DNA of 64,000 nucleotides from Streptococcus respiraculi (lineage in GTDB: Bacteria > Bacillota > Bacilli > Lactobacillales > Streptococcaceae). Positions 18,926 to 29,314 of this stretch are shown piece after piece. The notes beneath the pieces are model-generated. The model was given only the letters and a program-made list of their open reading frames with translations. It had not been told where the DNA came from and made no database searches. A program made the position numbers and the translations under genes. Location: assembly GCF_003595525.1 (NCBI RefSeq), contig NZ_CP022680.1, positions 310,001-374,000 of the forward strand, given 5' to 3'. Positions within the stretch are counted from its first letter, which is position 1. The number at the start of each line of letters is the position of its first letter.

Positions 18926-19855
18926 ATGAAATCAAAAATTTCTAAAGAAAAAATTGACAAAGTTGGCATCCATTCTTTCAGTAAGAAAGCAGATCTTTTC
19001 TTCAATATCCTTGTTGCCCTCTTTGCCCTATCATGTGTATTGCCGTTCTTCTTTGTGATTATCATTTCTGTGACGGACGAAACACGGTTAGTGATTGATG
19101 GCTTCCAATTTTGGCCATCCCAATTTAGTTTTGCAGGTTATGAATTCTTGCTTCAATTGAAGGACAAGCTATTTCAATCTCTTTTTATTACGATGTTTGT
19201 CACGGTTGTAGGGACGACTTTAAATGTTTTTTTCACAACGACGTATGCCTACGCTATTTCTCGGAGAACCTTTAAATTCAGACGTTTTTTCACCCTCTTT
19301 GCCATGCTGAGTATGCTCTTTAGTGCGGGGATTGTGCCGAGCTATATTGTTATGACGAGCTTACTTGGTCTAGGTGATACTGTTTTAGCATTAATTTTAC
19401 CGATGTTACTCAGTCCATTTAATATCATGGTTATGAGAACATTTATTAAAAAGACAATCTCTGAATCGATTATTGAATCTGCTCGTATTGACGGCGCGAG
19501 TGAAGCGAGAATTTTTTTCCAGATTTGCTTACCTCTCGTATTACCTGGGATTGCAACAATTAGCTTGTTCACTGCCTTGGCTTTCTGGAATGATTGGTTC
19601 AACGCACTTCTTTACATTAAGAGTGACAATTTAGTGCCTCTCCAATATTTACTGATGAAAATTCAGGCAAATATGGAATACCTCTCAAAGAATGCTGGGC
19701 TAGGAACTCAATTTGCTGCACTAAACAGCAGTTTACCAAAAGAGTCTGCTCGAATGGCGATGGTGGTAGTCGCAACTTTGCCGATTGCCTGCATTTATCC
19801 ATTCTTCCAACGTTACTTTGTCAAAGGACTGACGATAGGAGGTGTCAAAGAGTAA
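18926..19855 (+). CDS. Sugar ABC transporter permease (LplC/YtcP type)
   Basis: Second membrane subunit of the importer, 309 residues, six predicted spans, with the EAA loop ESARIDGASEARIFFQICLP around residues 190-209. It belongs to the LplC/YtcP branch of the CUT1-related permeases, like pneumococcal NgtP2. AAAGGAGCACT stands before the ATG. The following binding-protein gene is 84 bp away, a spacing often seen where the binding protein is made in excess. Confidence 0.92.
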   Translation: MKSKISKEKIDKVGIHSFSKKADLFFNILVALFALSCVLPFFFVIIISVTDETRLVIDGFQFWPSQFSFAGYEFLLQLKDKLFQSLFITMFVTVVGTTLNVFFTTTYAYAISRRTFKFRRFFTLFAMLSMLFSAGIVPSYIVMTSLLGLGDTVLALILPMLLSPFNIMVMRTFIKKTISESIIESARIDGASEARIFFQICLPLVLPGIATISLFTALAFWNDWFNALLYIKSDNLVPLQYLLMKIQANMEYLSKNAGLGTQFAALNSSLPKESARMAMVVVATLPIACIYPFFQRYFVKGLTIGGVKE

Positions 19856-19939
19856 ATATATGTCTTCTGTAAGAAGAGAAATACCTGAAGCAAGTGCTTC
19901 GTAACTGATTTTTGGAATAAATAAAAAAGGAGAAAAAGA

Positions 19940-21412
19940 ATGAAGAAATGGCAAAAATATGCTGTTTTATCAGCAGGTGTAGTAGCTGCGGCTAGTTTAG
20001 CAGCTTGTGGTAGTTTAAAAGGGGACAATAGCAAGCAAGCGACGTCAGATGATGGCAAGACAGTTATCAAGATGTATCAAATTGGTGATAAACCAGAAAA
20101 TCTAGATCAATTACTAGAAAATGCCAATAAAATTATCAGTGAAAAGACAGGCGCAAAACTAGATATTCAATATATTGGTTGGGGTGAATATGCTGATAAG
20201 ATGAATGTGATGGTGCAATCTGGTGAAAACTTTGACATCGCCTTTGCCCAAAACTATGTTATTAATGCGCAAAAAGGTGGTTATGCTGACTTAACTGAAC
20301 TCTATCAAAAAGAAGGAAAAGCCCTTTACGATTCACTTGATCCAGCTTACATTAAAGGAAATATGGTCAATGGAAAGATTTATGCTGTACCAGTCAGCGC
20401 CAATGTGACTTCTGCTCAACATCTAGCCTTTAATGGTCCAATGGTTGAAAAATATGGTATTGATGTCAGTGGTATCAATAGCTATGAAGGACTTGAGCCC
20501 GCTTTGAAAGTGATAAAAGAAAAAAATCCTGAGACAACACCATTTGCTATCGGTAAGAACTATGTACCATCAGAAGATTTTGACTACCCAATGTCTAATG
20601 AATTGCCGTTTGTTATTGACCTGAAAGGGGACACAACAAAGGTTGTCAACCGCTATGAGGTGGATCGATTTAAAGAACATTTGAAAACTTTGCATAAATA
20701 CTACAAGGCAGGTTATATTCCACAAGACGCGGCTACAAGCGACACTTCTTATGAATTAGGGACAGACACTTGGTTTGCACGTGAAGAAACAGCAGGACCA
20801 GCAGACTATGGTGACAGTCTCTTGACACGTGTTTCGAATCGTAAAATCATCATCAATCCATTGACACAGTTCATTAAGAAAAACCAGACTACTCAAGTTG
20901 CGAACTTTATTATTTCTAATACATCCAAAAATAAAGAAAAAGCAATGGAAATCTTGACTTTGTTAAATACTGACAAGGAATTGTTGAACGGTCTTGTATA
21001 TGGTCCAGAAGGTGAAAACTGGGAAAAAGTTGAGGGAACTGACCGTGTGAAAGTCCTTGAAGGCTATAATGGAAATACCCACATGTCTGGTTGGAATACT
21101 GGTAACAACTGGAATCTCTATATCAACGAAAACGTAACAGATGAGCAAATTGCAGAGTCTAAGAAAATTTTGGAAGAAGCAACAGAATCTCCTGCTCTTG
21201 GCTTTAACTTTAATACAGAGCCAGTTAAATCTGAATTAACGGCTGTAACAAACACAATGAAACAATATGCAGCAGCTATCAATACAGGTACAGTAGACCC
21301 TGATGTTGAAATTCCAAAACTCATGGAAAAACTTAAATCAGAAGGTGCTTATGAAAAAGTACTGAAAGAGTTGCAAAAACAATATGACGAGTTCTTGAGT
21401 GCTAAAAAATAA
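19940..21412 (+). CDS. Glycan-binding lipoprotein of the ABC importer
   Basis: Extracellular solute-binding lipoprotein of 490 residues. The N-terminus is a lipoprotein signal with lipobox LAAC (Cys 23), followed by a Ser/Lys/Asp-rich linker. The mature part (TVIKMYQIGDKPENLDQLLE, GENFDIAFAQNYV, IYAVPVSANVTSAQH) is an LplA/YtcQ-type binding protein similar in layout to the pneumococcal N-glycan binding protein NgtS. It would deliver processed N-glycans to the two permeases. The ligand is inferred from the neighbouring mannosidases and hexosaminidase, not proven by sequence. Confidence 0.9.
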   Translation: MKKWQKYAVLSAGVVAAASLAACGSLKGDNSKQATSDDGKTVIKMYQIGDKPENLDQLLENANKIISEKTGAKLDIQYIGWGEYADKMNVMVQSGENFDIAFAQNYVINAQKGGYADLTELYQKEGKALYDSLDPAYIKGNMVNGKIYAVPVSANVTSAQHLAFNGPMVEKYGIDVSGINSYEGLEPALKVIKEKNPETTPFAIGKNYVPSEDFDYPMSNELPFVIDLKGDTTKVVNRYEVDRFKEHLKTLHKYYKAGYIPQDAATSDTSYELGTDTWFAREETAGPADYGDSLLTRVSNRKIIINPLTQFIKKNQTTQVANFIISNTSKNKEKAMEILTLLNTDKELLNGLVYGPEGENWEKVEGTDRVKVLEGYNGNTHMSGWNTGNNWNLYINENVTDEQIAESKKILEEATESPALGFNFNTEPVKSELTAVTNTMKQYAAAINTGTVDPDVEIPKLMEKLKSEGAYEKVLKELQKQYDEFLSAKK

Positions 21413-21426
21413 GCTGATAAAGAGAG

Positions 21427-21563
21427 GAGGCTGAGACAAAAGTGTCCCAGTCTCGCTTTCTTGATTCGAGGCTCAGGTATTAATCGCCACTCTCTTGACT
21501 ATTGATATACGTCAAACTGTTCAAACGATAAAAGAAACAAGCCTGGACATTTTTGGCCCAGGC
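21427..21563. terminator. Two hairpin terminators after the importer operon
   Basis: First hairpin 21427-21454, GAGGCTGAGACA/TGTCCCAGTCTC. Second hairpin 21541-21563, GCCTGGACA/TGGCCCAGGC followed by TCTTTTC. Related GGCTGxGACA hairpins are common between streptococcal genes. The DNA between the two shows no gene. Confidence 0.6.
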
Positions 21564-21590
21564 TCTTTTCAAATCAAGCTAATCACTATA

Positions 21591-21599
21591 TGGTATAAT
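21591..21599 (+). promoter_or_regulatory. Extended -10 promoter of the yesL-yesM-yesN genes
   Basis: TGGTATAAT (TG at 21591, TATAAT at 21594-21599) about 22 bp before the ATG, which has AAAGGAGG ahead of it. Confidence 0.6.
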
Positions 21600-21621
21600 A
21601 GACCTATAAAAGGAGGATAGT

Positions 21622-22227
21622 ATGGGACGATTGATTGAATTTATTTTTCAGAGAGTTTACCTTGCTCTACTCGTTTCGGGGATCTTTTTTCTGTTAACCA
21701 TTTGTGGTGGGATAGTGTTTGGAATCGCTCCTGCAGGGGCAACAGTGATGTCCTTGTTTGCAGAACATGGTTATGATTACCGTGGCTACAATTGGTCTGT
21801 AGCTTGGTCTTTGTTTAAAGGAAATATCAGAGGAAGTAATCTGGTTTTTTATTCTCTGGCTTTCGTAGAGTCGGTCTTGTTGTATGGGCTTTATCTGACA
21901 GTACAGCTTCCTCCATCTCTACTGACTGTAATAGTGACCTTTGTTCAAGCCCTGTTAGCCCTTTTTGTTTGTTTGGCTTATTCGATTTATTTAAAATTGC
22001 AAGTTTATTTTGAAATGTCTTATCTGGTGAGTCTGAAACTCTCTTTTGTAGGATTGTTTATTAGTGTTGCTGCGCTTATAAAATTGTTAGTAGGGACGAT
22101 TCTGTTAGTTTGGTTGAGTCTGCGCTTCCCAGCAGTTGGCTTTTTCTTATTGATAGGAATCTGGCATTTTTATATAAGTGATGTACTTGAGCCCATTTAT
22201 GAAGGTTTACAAGCGAAAATGAGATAG
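21622..22227 (+). CDS. YesL-type DUF624 membrane protein
   Basis: A 201-residue membrane protein of the DUF624/YesL family with five hydrophobic segments. The N-terminal MGRLIEFIFQRVYLALLVSG and FGIAPAGATVMSLF are typical. Its biochemical role is unknown; it is regularly found beside YesM/YesN two-component systems and sugar importers, as at pneumococcal TCS07. It lies 8 bp upstream of the kinase gene and is likely co-transcribed with it. Confidence 0.88.
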   Translation: MGRLIEFIFQRVYLALLVSGIFFLLTICGGIVFGIAPAGATVMSLFAEHGYDYRGYNWSVAWSLFKGNIRGSNLVFYSLAFVESVLLYGLYLTVQLPPSLLTVIVTFVQALLALFVCLAYSIYLKLQVYFEMSYLVSLKLSFVGLFISVAALIKLLVGTILLVWLSLRFPAVGFFLLIGIWHFYISDVLEPIYEGLQAKMR

Positions 22228-22235
22228 GATACAGA

Positions 22236-23870
22236 ATGAAACAATTTTGGTTAAATTCGCTTCTTAGAATTTATGCATCTACCATGATTGTCATCATGGC
22301 GTTGACAGCTTGTCTTTTAGCCTATTCGAACTGGCATTTAAAAGATCAAGAAGCGCAAAGGGTGTTGCGGCATGTGTCTGATCGTATGGTAGATGAGGTA
22401 GAGTATCAGTACCGTCGCTCTAGTCAAGTGACTGAATCTCTGACACAAAATGCTATTCAGCTAGAAGGCTTGTATAAATATTTTTCCCTCAGTCCATCAG
22501 AATATGCTTCGTGGCTATTAAATACAAATGCTCCTCGGGGAGTTGACCCATCTATTCATCGGAACATCCGAATGTTGTATATGCAAAATGAGTCCATCGA
22601 GGGTATTGCGATAGCCTTAAATGATTATAAGACAGTATTTGTATCCAATCGTGAGGCAAGAAATGGTAAGCAGATTGAGGCAGAAGATTTTAAGCCAGAT
22701 TCGCAGGCTTTTCCGGTGTTAATGTATGACAAGGTGTCCGATCAAGTAATTGGGACGGCTTATGTGACAGTCAATGAGGAAGTGTTTCGGAAGTTGGTAG
22801 AAAATGCGGCAGTTCCATTGGTTGTTCGCATTGTCTCTCCCTATAAGCAGGAGATGATGATTCTAGCAGATCAGCAATCCATAGAAGTCACGCAATGGCT
22901 CAGAAGAGAGACTGCCCATGATTATGTTGTGGGTATTGCTCTTCCAAAAGACTATCTCTTACGCTTGAATTTCCTACAGACACTGGGTATTGTAGGGACA
23001 AGTCTTGTCTTATCGGCAATTCTATACTTTTTGTTGAAGCGCGTCTTTAAGAATTACCAAGAGCAGGTCAGTGATATTGTTGATACCATGCAAGTGATTT
23101 CATACGGAGATTCTGACAAGCGGATTGATGTGAAAACCAAGGAGCGCGAATTACTGCTGATTGCAGATAATACAAACCAAATGCTTGATAATCTAAATCA
23201 GAATTTGCATGATATTTACCAATTGCAGTTGAGCCAGAAAGATGCGACCCTGCGGGCCTTACAAGCGCAAATCAATCCACATTTCATGTACAATACCTTA
23301 GAATTTATCCGCATGTATGCGGTGGTCCATGATCAGGATGAGCTAGCAGATATTATCTATGAATTTAGCAGTCTTTTGCGTAATAATATTTCAGATGAAA
23401 AAACAACGACCTTAGAACAAGAATTGGAATTTTGTCGAAAATATAGCTATATCTGTATGATGCGCTATCCAAAATCAGTCGCCTACGATTACAAGATTGA
23501 TCCAGCTCTAACATCTTTTCGTATTCCGAAATTTAGTATTCAGCCCCTGGTTGAAAATTATTTTGCTCATGGTATTGAGCACCATCGTCACAATAATGCT
23601 ATTAGCGTTAAGGCAGTGCAACGGGAACACGGGATTGAAATTCTAATTCGTGACAATGGAAAAGGGATGACAGAAGAAGTCACAGAGCGCCTTCAAAGAG
23701 TTTTGCAACAACGTAGGTTCACTCATACTGATCAAGAACAGCGTTCTATTGGTATTGTCAATGTACATGAGCGTTTTGTCCTATTTTTCGGAGATCGGTA
23801 CGAGATACAACTAACTTCTGAAGAGGGACGTGGTGTGACTTACCGCATTTTCATCGCTCAGGAGGACTAG
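22236..23870 (+). CDS. YesM-type sensor histidine kinase
   Basis: A 544-residue membrane sensor kinase. One membrane span lies near residues 12-32 and a second near 245-267, enclosing an extracytoplasmic sensor of about 210 residues. A HAMP linker follows, then the HisKA_7TM/YesM-type phosphoacceptor region ALQAQINPHFMYNTLEFIRM around residues 344-363. The ATPase has an N-box QPLVENYFAHGIEHH and a G-box RDNGKGM. Its family and position fit a sensor for extracellular glycan supply, like HK07 of pneumococcus. The stimulus is not visible in the sequence. Confidence 0.93.
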   Translation: MKQFWLNSLLRIYASTMIVIMALTACLLAYSNWHLKDQEAQRVLRHVSDRMVDEVEYQYRRSSQVTESLTQNAIQLEGLYKYFSLSPSEYASWLLNTNAPRGVDPSIHRNIRMLYMQNESIEGIAIALNDYKTVFVSNREARNGKQIEAEDFKPDSQAFPVLMYDKVSDQVIGTAYVTVNEEVFRKLVENAAVPLVVRIVSPYKQEMMILADQQSIEVTQWLRRETAHDYVVGIALPKDYLLRLNFLQTLGIVGTSLVLSAILYFLLKRVFKNYQEQVSDIVDTMQVISYGDSDKRIDVKTKERELLLIADNTNQMLDNLNQNLHDIYQLQLSQKDATLRALQAQINPHFMYNTLEFIRMYAVVHDQDELADIIYEFSSLLRNNISDEKTTTLEQELEFCRKYSYICMMRYPKSVAYDYKIDPALTSFRIPKFSIQPLVENYFAHGIEHHRHNNAISVKAVQREHGIEILIRDNGKGMTEEVTERLQRVLQQRRFTHTDQEQRSIGIVNVHERFVLFFGDRYEIQLTSEEGRGVTYRIFIAQED

Positions 23871-23996
23871 TATAACCTTATTCGATATGTTATAGTTGGT
23901 CAGTCTTGATTTATTAGAAGACTTGACAAGAGAGTTAACGAGGTGAGCAAATCGAAACGGAAGGACGATAGATTAGAAGATTAGAAAGAGGAAAGC

Positions 23997-25268
23997 ATGT
24001 ATAAAGTATTACTGGTTGATGATGAATACATGGTCATTGCGGGATTGAAGAAATTAATTCCTTTTCAGCAGTATGATATGGAAGTTGTCTATGGGGCGAG
24101 TAGCGCCCAAGAGGCCCTGTCCTATATTGAGAAGCAGCCGGTGGATGTCGTTATTACAGATGTCAATATGCCAGGAGTGAATGGGCTTGAAATGGTACGT
24201 CAGATGAGGGAGCGCTTACCACATGCTGCTTATATCGTTTTGTCTGGCTATAAGGAGTTTGAGTACGTGAAGTCAGCTCTTAATTTACAGGTAGTTGACT
24301 ACCTGGTTAAGCCTGTTGACAAGGTAGAGTTAGGAAATTTGTTAGCCAAGATTGCCCGCCAGTTCGCGAAAAAAAACACTCATCCTCTGTTACGAGTAGA
24401 TACCACGGAAGAAGAATTTGTGGAGTCCTTGCAGAATCAGTCCTCTGTCCTTCTTGCAGCAGCAAGAACAGAACAGGGAGAGCACGCCGTTCCTTTTACT
24501 GTATTGGGACATTCAGTTTTTCTTTTTCTGACAGAGAAGGAGGGCGATGTGGTACTTAGCAGGTCTTTTGAAGCTCCGTATGTGCAATCGTTTCAGGAAT
24601 TTATCAAAGAATTGGAAATCTATTTTTTCTATGGAAAGATAGCCGACCAGCCAAAGGCTACTGTCTTTCGCTATTATGAGCCTATTTATCGGGTTATCAT
24701 TCAGGGGAATTTGCAGCAAATTCTAGAAGAGCTCAGTTTATTAGAGGAAATTGTCCTAAAAACAACGCCTCGAGTGTCTACGACTAAGCAGTTATTCATC
24801 CAATTTGTCATGGATGTCGTTCATCTTTTTGAACATTTACAGGCAGACGACATGGCACAGATTATTAGAAAATTAGAAAATAGCAGGACCTTTGAAGAAC
24901 TCTCTCAGTGTATGCACGAAGAGATTACTCATCTCTTTAGCCAGTATCGCTTAAATGATAATGTAGCCAATGCGCTTGAGTTAATCAGTTCTCACTATCG
25001 GCAAGATATTTCTTTGAAAGATATTAGTGCTCAACTCTTTATTAATCCTGTTTATCTTGGTCAGTTGATTAAGAAAGAAACCAATTCAACCTTTGCAGAA
25101 CTCTTGAATAAGCAACGGATTAAGGCTGCTCAACAGCTCCTACTGGCCACTAACAATAGCATCGAAGACATTTGCTACGCCGTAGGGTACAGCAATGTAG
25201 GCTATTTCTACAAGGTCTTTCGCAAGTTATGTGGTAAGTCTCCGAAAGCCTATCGCCAACAGATGTAA
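23997..25268 (+). CDS. YesN-type response regulator with AraC DNA-binding domain
   Basis: A 423-residue response regulator. The receiver domain occupies about residues 1-120, with the phospho-acceptor Asp in DVVITDVNMPG near residue 55, SGYKEFEYVKSA, and the Lys in YLVKPVDK. The C-terminal 100 residues form an AraC-type double helix-turn-helix (DISLKDISAQLFINPVYLGQ, then SIEDICYAVGYSNVGYFYKV). It is the partner of the YesM kinase, although a 126-bp gap separates them. It probably activates the glycosidase and importer genes of this locus. Confidence 0.93.
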   Translation: MYKVLLVDDEYMVIAGLKKLIPFQQYDMEVVYGASSAQEALSYIEKQPVDVVITDVNMPGVNGLEMVRQMRERLPHAAYIVLSGYKEFEYVKSALNLQVVDYLVKPVDKVELGNLLAKIARQFAKKNTHPLLRVDTTEEEFVESLQNQSSVLLAAARTEQGEHAVPFTVLGHSVFLFLTEKEGDVVLSRSFEAPYVQSFQEFIKELEIYFFYGKIADQPKATVFRYYEPIYRVIIQGNLQQILEELSLLEEIVLKTTPRVSTTKQLFIQFVMDVVHLFEHLQADDMAQIIRKLENSRTFEELSQCMHEEITHLFSQYRLNDNVANALELISSHYRQDISLKDISAQLFINPVYLGQLIKKETNSTFAELLNKQRIKAAQQLLLATNNSIEDICYAVGYSNVGYFYKVFRKLCGKSPKAYRQQM

Positions 25269-25354
25269 CAGCAGTTTTAGTTTTCTTTAAGAGAAAAATA
25301 CTATTCTATAGTTATTCTTAAAACATTTCTTTTTCATATATCTCCTGAAACTCT

Positions 25355-25412
25355 AAGAACCTGTATTCATAAGCTCTTGATTAAAGTTGCTGAGCGGTGA
25401 ATACAGGTTCTT
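25355..25412. repeat. Palindromic repeat, copy 4
   Basis: AAGAACCTGTATTCATAAGC at the left, a core CTTGATTAAAGTTGCTGAGC, and a right arm GTGAATACAGGTTCTTA. This is the cleanest short copy of the family. Confidence 0.7.
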
Positions 25413-25448
25413 AGTCATTTGGCTAGGAGTTTTACTTATTGTATTCAA

Positions 25449-25710
25449 TTTATACTCAATTAGACTCAAAGGTAGCATTTTGGGATACTTTCTTAAATCG
25501 TGCGGTCGCAAGCAACCTCTCTTGGAGTTTTAATTGCTTATTTTTGAGCCTAAGATCTCAAAAATACTGTGGCTAGCAACTACTTTTTTGTTGCGAGTCA
25601 TTCCACTAGTTCAAATGTATCGCCTTTGGCTCACTTCGTTCATTCCTTTTTCTTAAAGAGTAGATATTGATAAGATAAAATAGCTATTTTAAATTTTCGT
25701 TGAGTATAAA
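25449..25710. repeat. 262-bp element with 11-bp terminal inverted repeats
   Basis: The ends TTTATACTCAA (25449-25459) and TTGAGTATAAA (25700-25710) are perfect inverted repeats. The interior has no gene-length frame. Its size and ends suggest a non-autonomous, MITE-like or BOX-like intergenic element, but the interior does not resemble the boxA-boxB-boxC layout I know from pneumococcus. Confidence 0.6.
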
Positions 25711-25787
25711 TCGTTCAGCTTTTGCAAAAAATAGCGCTAGTTTTTACGGTTTGTTCGGAGAGTTCACGGACAATACTGGGTCAAATC

Positions 25788-25816
25788 TTGAAAAAATCGC
25801 TAAAATCGGCTATAAT
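25788..25816 (+). promoter_or_regulatory. Promoter of purA
   Basis: TTGAAA (25788-25793) and TATAAT (25811-25816) with a 17-bp spacer. Confidence 0.8.
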
Positions 25817-25833
25817 GAATTGTAAGAGAAACT

Positions 25834-25886
25834 AGCAGGTGAGAGTCCTGCCGTGCGTGAAGAAAGGAAGCAGAGCTTTCTCTGCT
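25834..25886 (+). promoter_or_regulatory. Structured leader of purA
   Basis: The transcribed leader has two hairpins: GCAGG/CCTGC near 25835-25851 with loop TGAGAGT, and AGCAGAG (25869-25875)/CTCTGCT (25880-25886) with loop CTTT. A good ribosome binding sequence AAAGGAAG (25863-25870) lies before and partly inside the second hairpin, 33 bases from the ATG; the sequence close to the ATG (AAGTAAAG) is weak. Some structural control of purA is possible. I do not recognise a known riboswitch class. Confidence 0.4.
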
Positions 25887-25890
25887 GTAA

Positions 25891-27187
<1,297 letters not shown>

Positions 27188-27189
<2 letters not shown>

Positions 27190-27211
27190 AACAACCCTGA
27201 CGGGTTGTTTT
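27188..27211 (+). terminator. Terminator of purA
   Basis: AAAACAACCC (27188-27197) / GGGTTGTTTT (27202-27211), a perfect 10-bp stem with a 4-base loop that includes the end of purA. It is also the start of the tandem array that follows. Confidence 0.85.
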
Positions 27212-27905
27212 AGGTTGAAGATAGAAATTCGCGGAGGCGAATTTTCTTCTTAACAAGGTGCAGTGCACCTTTTTAGGTTGGAAATAAGGATTTGTGGTAA
27301 CAAATCCTCCGCTTGATAAGGTCCGGGGGACGTTTTTAGGCTGGAAATAGAAATTCGTGGAAGCGAATTTTCTTCTTAACGAGGTCTGACGGGTTGTTTT
27401 AGGTTGGAAATGAGAACTACCGGCAGGTAGTTTTCTTCTTTACAGGCTTACGCCTCGTTTTAGGTTGGAAATAAGGATTTGTGGTAACAAATCCTCCGCT
27501 TGATAAGGTCCGGGGGACGTTTTTAGGTTGGAAATAGAAATTCGTAGAAGCGAATTTTCTTCTTAACGAGGTCTGACGGGTTGTTTTAGGTTGGAAATGA
27601 GAACTACCGGCAGGTAGTTTTCTTCTTTACAGGCTTACGCCTCGTTTTAGGTTGGAAATAAGGATTTGTGGTAACAAATCCTCCGCTTGATAAGGTCCGG
27701 GGGACGTTTTTAGGCTGAAAATAGAAATTCGTGGAAGCGAATTTTCTTCTTAACGAGGTCTGACGGGTTGTTTTAGGTTAGAGATGAGAACTACCGGCAG
27801 GTAGTTTTCTTCTTTACAGGCTTACGCCTCGTTTTAAGTTGGAGATAGAAACAGGAACTATCGTAAGTTAGTTTTCCGCTTTTTGAGGCTTATGTCTTGT
27901 TTTAA
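27208..27905. repeat. Tandem array of about 11 hairpin units (62-63 bp) behind purA
   Basis: Each unit starts with TTTTAGGTTGGAAAT or a close variant, followed by one hairpin and then a short second stem ending in a T run. There are three hairpin types: A, GGATTTGT/ACAAATCC; B, GAAATTCG/CGAATTTTC; C, GAACTACC/GGTAGTTTTC. The order is B, then A-B-C three times with a 187-188 bp period, then a diverged last unit. The unit joints fall near 27212, 27274, 27338, 27400, 27462, 27525, 27588, 27650, 27712, 27775 and 27836. No gene is present. Confidence 0.8.
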
Positions 27906-27942
27906 AATGAGAATAATTCTGCATCATTCTTTTGATAATATA

Positions 27943-27980
27943 AAAAATAGAAGCGCACGTTTGACGGCACTTCTATTTTT
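27943..27980 (-). terminator. Terminator of the flavin monooxygenase genes
   Basis: AAAAATAGAAG / CTTCTATTTTT arms directly behind the minus-strand stop codon at 27983. Confidence 0.7.
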
Positions 27981-27982
27981 CG

Positions 27983-29314
27983 TTATTCTTCTGTTCGAAT
28001 GCCATATTGATAAGGCACGCTGATATGCTCTCGTAAGGTGGAGCCTTCGTAGTCTTTATGGAAGAGCCCCCGTTCTTGAAGAATCGGTACGACTTGTTCG
28101 ACAAAGGCACGCACGCCATCATGAGCTAAATCTGGTACAATGGAAAATCCGTCTGTTGCTCCTGCTTCAAACCATTCTTGCAAGAAGTCAGCTACATCTT
28201 TGGCAGTTCCTACAACGACTGGGTGGTAGTTGATGACTCCGTGTGCCAGTGTATCAACTGGGGAATGCCCTTCTTTTAGCACAGCTAAGGCACGTGGAGA
28301 ACGAGGATCGTGTGGATTGGCCCGAGCGAGCTTCAACCAATTATCAGAAAGAGGTTGATAAGGATCGATACCTTGAAAATTCAAGCCGACCATTGCTCCG
28401 AGATAGGACAGACGATGTGCTAACTCTTCCTTATCAAACTCTAATACCCTTCTGCGACGAGCAAGTGCTTCTTCCTTACTGTCTGCAATGGTAAACATAA
28501 AGCCTGTAAAGACGTTGATGTCATCTGCAGAACGTCCATGAGCAACGGCACTTTCTCTCAGTATATTTCGGTATTCACGAGATTCTTCAATGGTGAAAGG
28601 ATTGGCATAGACACCAGAAGCAAATCTTCCTGCTAGCCGAATGCCTTCTGGACTAGGTCCTGCTTGGAAAATGGGTGGCTGCCCCTGTTCAGATGGCGGA
28701 ATAGGAAGGGGACCCGTAGTCTGAATGTATTCACCTTGATAGTTAAGAGGTTTAATTCTCCCCATATCAGCAAATTGCCCAGATTGTTTATCGTGGATGT
28801 AGGCTCCTTTTTCCCAAGAACCCCAAAGTCCTTGAACAGCTTCAATCATCTCGTGAGCTCTGCCATAACGCTCCTGCGTAGATTTTAGATGGGTTCCAAA
28901 ATTTGCAGCTGTTGCTGGTGTAGAAGTGGTTACCGCATTCCAACCAATTCGTCCATGACTGATTACATCTAGTGCTTTGAGGTGACGGGCAAGGTTATAG
29001 GGTTCGTTAAAGGTTGTTGAAAAGGTCCCGACTAGGCCAATATGCTTGGTTGCTCGAGCAACAGAAGTCATGGCAATCAGCGGATCCATGGAATGCATGG
29101 GCGTATCATGTGTCAAATTATTGACAAGAGCAGGAGTGTCTGCCATAAAAAGGGCATGGAGTTTGCCTTTTTCTGCCAATTGCGCCATTTCAACATAGAA
29201 ATCCATATCTGTATAGGCGTCTTCTTTGGCTTCTGGTAGTCGCCATGTCTTAAACTCGCCACCATAGCCAGATACCATTTGCAAGACAATTTTCATTTGT
29301 TTTTTCATATTCAT
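27983..29314 (-). CDS. NtaA/SnaA/SoxA-family FMN-dependent monooxygenase
   Basis: Luciferase-like flavin monooxygenase of 443 residues that would use reduced FMN from a partner reductase. MVSGYGGEFKTWRLPEA, FMADTPALV, MDPLIAMTSVARATKHIGL, TTFNEPYNLARHLKALD and GRIGWNAVTTSTPATAANFG are typical of the NtaA/SnaA/DszA group. The substrate cannot be deduced; members act on xenobiotics, sulfur compounds or amines. Its start overlaps the stop of the upstream nitronate monooxygenase-like gene, so the two are co-translated. Confidence 0.88.
   Translation of the reverse strand: MNMKKQMKIVLQMVSGYGGEFKTWRLPEAKEDAYTDMDFYVEMAQLAEKGKLHALFMADTPALVNNLTHDTPMHSMDPLIAMTSVARATKHIGLVGTFSTTFNEPYNLARHLKALDVISHGRIGWNAVTTSTPATAANFGTHLKSTQERYGRAHEMIEAVQGLWGSWEKGAYIHDKQSGQFADMGRIKPLNYQGEYIQTTGPLPIPPSEQGQPPIFQAGPSPEGIRLAGRFASGVYANPFTIEESREYRNILRESAVAHGRSADDINVFTGFMFTIADSKEEALARRRRVLEFDKEELAHRLSYLGAMVGLNFQGIDPYQPLSDNWLKLARANPHDPRSPRALAVLKEGHSPVDTLAHGVINYHPVVVGTAKDVADFLQEWFEAGATDGFSIVPDLAHDGVRAFVEQVVPILQERGLFHKDYEGSTLREHISVPYQYGIRTEE

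Noticed and set aside
27208-27905. CRISPR-like array
   Set aside because: The repeats are 62-63 bp, join directly, and recur in a fixed three-type order. There are no unique spacers and no cas genes nearby.
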